This document shows positions 61,201 through 64,000 of a stretch of DNA of 64,000 nt, piece by piece. Every line of letters begins with the position of its first letter. The stretch's first letter is position 1. The stretch covers positions 9,991,321 to 10,055,320 of the forward strand of contig OZ038438.1 of the NCBI GenBank assembly GCA_964036275.1, written 5' to 3'. This stretch comes from Litoditis marina. Its lineage: Eukaryota > Nematoda > Chromadorea > Rhabditida > Rhabditidae. The notes under the pieces were generated by a model. It was not told the origin of the DNA. It saw nothing but the letters and a program-made list of their open reading frames with translations, and did no database searches. The translations under genes were made by a program, and so were the position numbers.

Positions 61201-63867
61201 TACACGGCTCTCTAACTATAACATTGGGTGGAAACAAGTTCACAAGAAACAGGTGAGTACGTTTATAAACTCACTAAGGTGGTGCGTTTCCTGAAAAGCC
61301 GCCAGTTTGTCATAGCTGATTTGAAGAAACAAGAGCAGGCGAACCAACCCAAGTACCACACGGCTTATTCGTCACTGCGAACATTGCTAGTATCTTACCT
61401 GCCAGCTTCTTTGGCCAGTTGCGACCAGTCTCTTCGTACGATATCGAGGCCCTTCAACTCCTTCTTAGTGTCATTCTCATCGTCCGGATTCACCTCAAAC
61501 ACAATACGTCACGAACAATACAATTGAATGTACTAAACTCCTCCAATTTACAATAGGAGTGGAACTGAGACGAAACTTTACAGTTACTTGGCTGCACAAA
61601 GAAAATGTGTTAAACTAACAGTTAGAGCAGCGTATTTCTTCTTTTTCAACAGTAGCATCCGCTTGAAAATTCCATCCAAGTCGAGCTCCAATAAGCGATG
61701 ACACTGGTTCACTTGTTTCTTGATCTGAATGAGCAGACAGTGGCGGAACGAAAAATAGCGAAGCGAGACGGCAAGCTACTGATTACTTCAGCCAATGAAA
61801 ACAGTGCTAAATGGAAATGCATGCATGAAATGCATAGTGGCAGATACCACTTACTCAACAGATAGGCACTAAAAAAACTGGTGCGAGGTCGTCTTTTGGT
61901 CCGATGGCGTGATGAACTTGTCGAAGCAGTTCACAGTTACAACCGAACTGAGAATAGGCCGAGTACGGCCACCCTATCGCCTTGACGAAGAAATTTTCCG
62001 CGTATGCAGAGATAAAGCCATCTGGAGGGCAGTCAAGGAACACTATCTCTAAATGATAGGAGGTGAACTAAATACATTTTGAATCTTATACTAACCTCGA
62101 ATCCCAGCTTCTTCGCCTGTTGTAGGTCAGTGCTATTTGTGTTGATCATGATCGAATCGGTGTCTCCGTAAACAACAGAATATCCCAGTCGCTCCACTAG
62201 ATCTTTCGTATGCATCAGAATCTGCAAGAAACCCAGATACAACTCAGCAAGTTACAGCAGTAGTCTCGTTAAATCTCAAAATTAAAGCAGTTCGAAGTGG
62301 ATCTTATTCGCGATGCCCAGAATAACACGAGTACACACTTCTTACAGACAGAAGTGAAGGAAGCAAAGTGTCTGCTGAATAAACGAATTCAACTCACCTC
62401 TCTTCCCTTGGATGTGACTAGAGCTGCCAATGGCTTCGCGTAGAATCTCGATTGTTGGAAGCCGAGACATCCATACATACTGTTCGCAGTTAGTTTCAGA
62501 GCCATTTGACGAATGTCGTACTGAATATGACACTGTTCGAAAAAGATGAGCGAGCTTAACCAAAAAAATAGATAATAGATTCGTAGTTACACTGATAAAA
62601 CTAGCAGGATTCATGATTGACATTTTCGCCTATATTATCATTACGTGGAATTCAGTCTACCTGAACTCGTTTGGAGTCGGACAAATCTTTTGCCTTCAGA
62701 AGAGCTTTAACTTGACGACGTCTCTCCACGAGTCCACGAATCTCACGCGGCAGAATACCCTCGGCAAGACCGGACAGCGGAACGTCCGGCATATCATTGC
62801 TATCCTGGAATATACAGACCATTAGGACTGTCATGATGATTTTTAAAAAAAACTGCACATCGAAGAAAGTGAATGACGGCATTGTGAATTACATACCTAG
62901 AAACTTAAAAACTGTGGAGTGAAATGTTCCCAAATTTAAAAAAAAAATGTCAAAATGGTGTGTACCTTAGAATGTTTCACTGTTGTGAAACATATGTTGT
63001 ACTCTTGAATGATACTGGGATACAACGAATTGAAGTCGAGAAGAAGAATGAGAGTATCATAGAGACCTGCAATCATATTTAAGAGAATTTTGTGATTTGT
63101 AGTTAGAGTGAAGAAAACGTGGTCATTTCACATTTCTGTTGAAATGAATATTCATTAGAACTTCGAAATTACCGTTTCATAGCAATAGTATCGAATGTTT
63201 CGCATATATGGCGTAATAAAAGCACAGTGTCGAACACAAACATCCTAAACTTCCCCGAAAAGACTCAAATGCTCGAAAATGAGTGAAAATGTTGAAAGCG
63301 TACTGTAGGAGTGTGTGTAGGAATAAGGTATCTCTGAGAAAAGTGAACAGCGGTACCTTTCTTCGGTTCGAGGACCAGTCCCCCCGCATACTGGGCCTTG
63401 TTCTTCGAGCCAACCGCCGCCTCCTCCCTTGGCACGTCGTCAGCCGGATCACTCGAATCTTTCTTGGAGGGGCCTACAATAAACTCCACTACAAAATTAC
63501 CCAGAAAACGGAAAGAAATAATTATCTTCTCTTTATTCGACCCTGACTCAAAGAGATTATCAAGAAATCAGCCAGCTTCTAGTAGTAATGAATAGTCAGT
63601 TCGTTCCAGAAAGTTTATTCAAGTCAGAATGGTCAGTTTACTTCATATGGTGGTTTGCGGTAGGAACGAGTTAATAACTACTCAGTGGTTACTTCTACCT
63701 TGTAGAGAATGCCTAAACAGTAAAGCGAGTGAGCATATCCAAAGAAAGCCACCTTTCTTTGTGAAAACAGGCATATATTTGTTGGGAGCAATTATATTTC
63801 CTTTGGCAAAAGCGTGCATCAGAAGGTATTCGTTTCGTTCGGCACGACCTCCCATCAGAGTACGAGA
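58255..63867 (-). CDS. POLA1: DNA polymerase alpha catalytic subunit, C-terminal half (5' end outside window)
   Basis: Family B polymerase that with primase makes RNA-DNA primers at replication origins and lagging strands. Seventeen minus-strand exons: 63753-63867, 63357-63473, 62966-63066, 62661-62804, 62398-62532, 62096-62221, 61620-61724, 61399-61493, 61019-61154, 60642-60773, 60282-60357, 59941-60039, 59592-59773, 59086-59222, 58718-58823, 58510-58603, 58255-58391; about 678 residues, roughly the last 680 of the ~1,460 in human. Motif [15 protein letters not shown] and motif [10 protein letters not shown] carry the catalytic aspartates; motif B region [22 protein letters not shown] and [12 protein letters not shown] follow. 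The C-terminal cysteine motifs (VCPKKC, ACPKC, CDDTVC, CPHC) bind metal and the B subunit. The intron after exon 9 uses a GC donor. Upstream exons lie beyond 64000. Confidence 0.97.
59286..59395. repeat. POLA1 intronic repeat, copy 1
   Basis: About 100 bp starting TTTTGTGATTTGTAGTTAGA, repeated with few differences at 63089-63183 in another POLA1 intron. It lacks obvious terminal inverted repeats. Confidence 0.75.
61017..61018 (-). other. non-canonical GC splice donor in POLA1
   Basis: After the in-frame end FEISK the sequence reads AAG then GCGAGT. Only a GC-AG intron keeps the frame into QLTRNPSEY at 60773; the nearby GT one codon earlier would shift phase. Confidence 0.7.
63089..63183. 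repeat. POLA1 intronic repeat, copy 2
   Basis: Shares TGATTTGTAGTTAGAGTGAA and AACGTGGTCATTTCACATTT with copy 1 at 59286-59395, same orientation. Confidence 0.75.
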
Positions 63868-64000
63868 CTGAAAAACATGGGATAAACACCATGAACACAA
63901 CAGCTGGCCCAAGATGCCATTATTTATACTTTAAATGTAACCATTTTCAGCCGAATGTTCGCAGTCCAAACTCTTATACGTTGAACATATTGAACTACGT
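63868..64000. other. POLA1 intron sequence at the window edge
   Basis: No exon is visible upstream of the acceptor at 63868; the rest of the gene continues beyond the window. Confidence 0.6.

Overview
This window is nuclear DNA from an invertebrate animal. Its genes are intron-rich, with GT-AG introns of roughly 60 bp to 2 kb, and the gene set is animal-specific (a Wnt ligand, a neurabin scaffold). Introns and intergenic spacers are full of simple repeats and short inverted-repeat elements. Five start codons lie 0-18 nt downstream of a consensus 3' splice acceptor, which suggests spliced-leader trans-splicing. Together with the gene divergence, this points to a lophotrochozoan, most plausibly a flatworm; that placement is inference. 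No bacterial, phage or CRISPR features are present. All gene models were built by hand from conserved motifs, splice sites and codon phase.

Layout: (1) 4646-7786, minus: the mature part of a Wnt ligand in seven exons. (2) 7787-14456: a 6.7 kb spacer with fold-back elements, a 54-bp perfect palindrome and weak candidate exons of unrecognised genes. (3) 14457-29203, plus: three head-to-tail genes, SLC25A46 (14 exons), eIF3 subunit j (8 exons) and the histone demethylase KDM1A/LSD1 (23 exons). The eIF3j poly(A) signal is only about 150 bp upstream of the KDM1A start, so this may be a polycistronic unit. (4) 30243-41347, minus: neurabin/spinophilin (PPP1R9, 17 exons; PP1 docking motif, PDZ, coiled coil, SAM), tail-to-tail with KDM1A. 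(5) 41350-50129: a purine-rich, repeat-rich spacer with no supported gene. (6) 50130-57462, minus: Ku70/XRCC6 (20 exons, from start Met to SAP domain). (7) 58255-63867, minus: the C-terminal half of the DNA polymerase alpha catalytic subunit POLA1 (17 exons), whose 5' end lies beyond the right edge.

The genes do not form one pathway. Ku70 (end joining) and POLA1 (replication priming) are both genome-maintenance genes transcribed in tandem. The clearest novel material is non-coding: a family of roughly 180-285 bp elements found in introns of KDM1A, neurabin and Ku70; a 157-bp hAT-like element with a perfect 12-bp terminal inverted repeat and 8-bp target-site duplication; three other short inverted-repeat families; and a widely dispersed ~20-bp motif.
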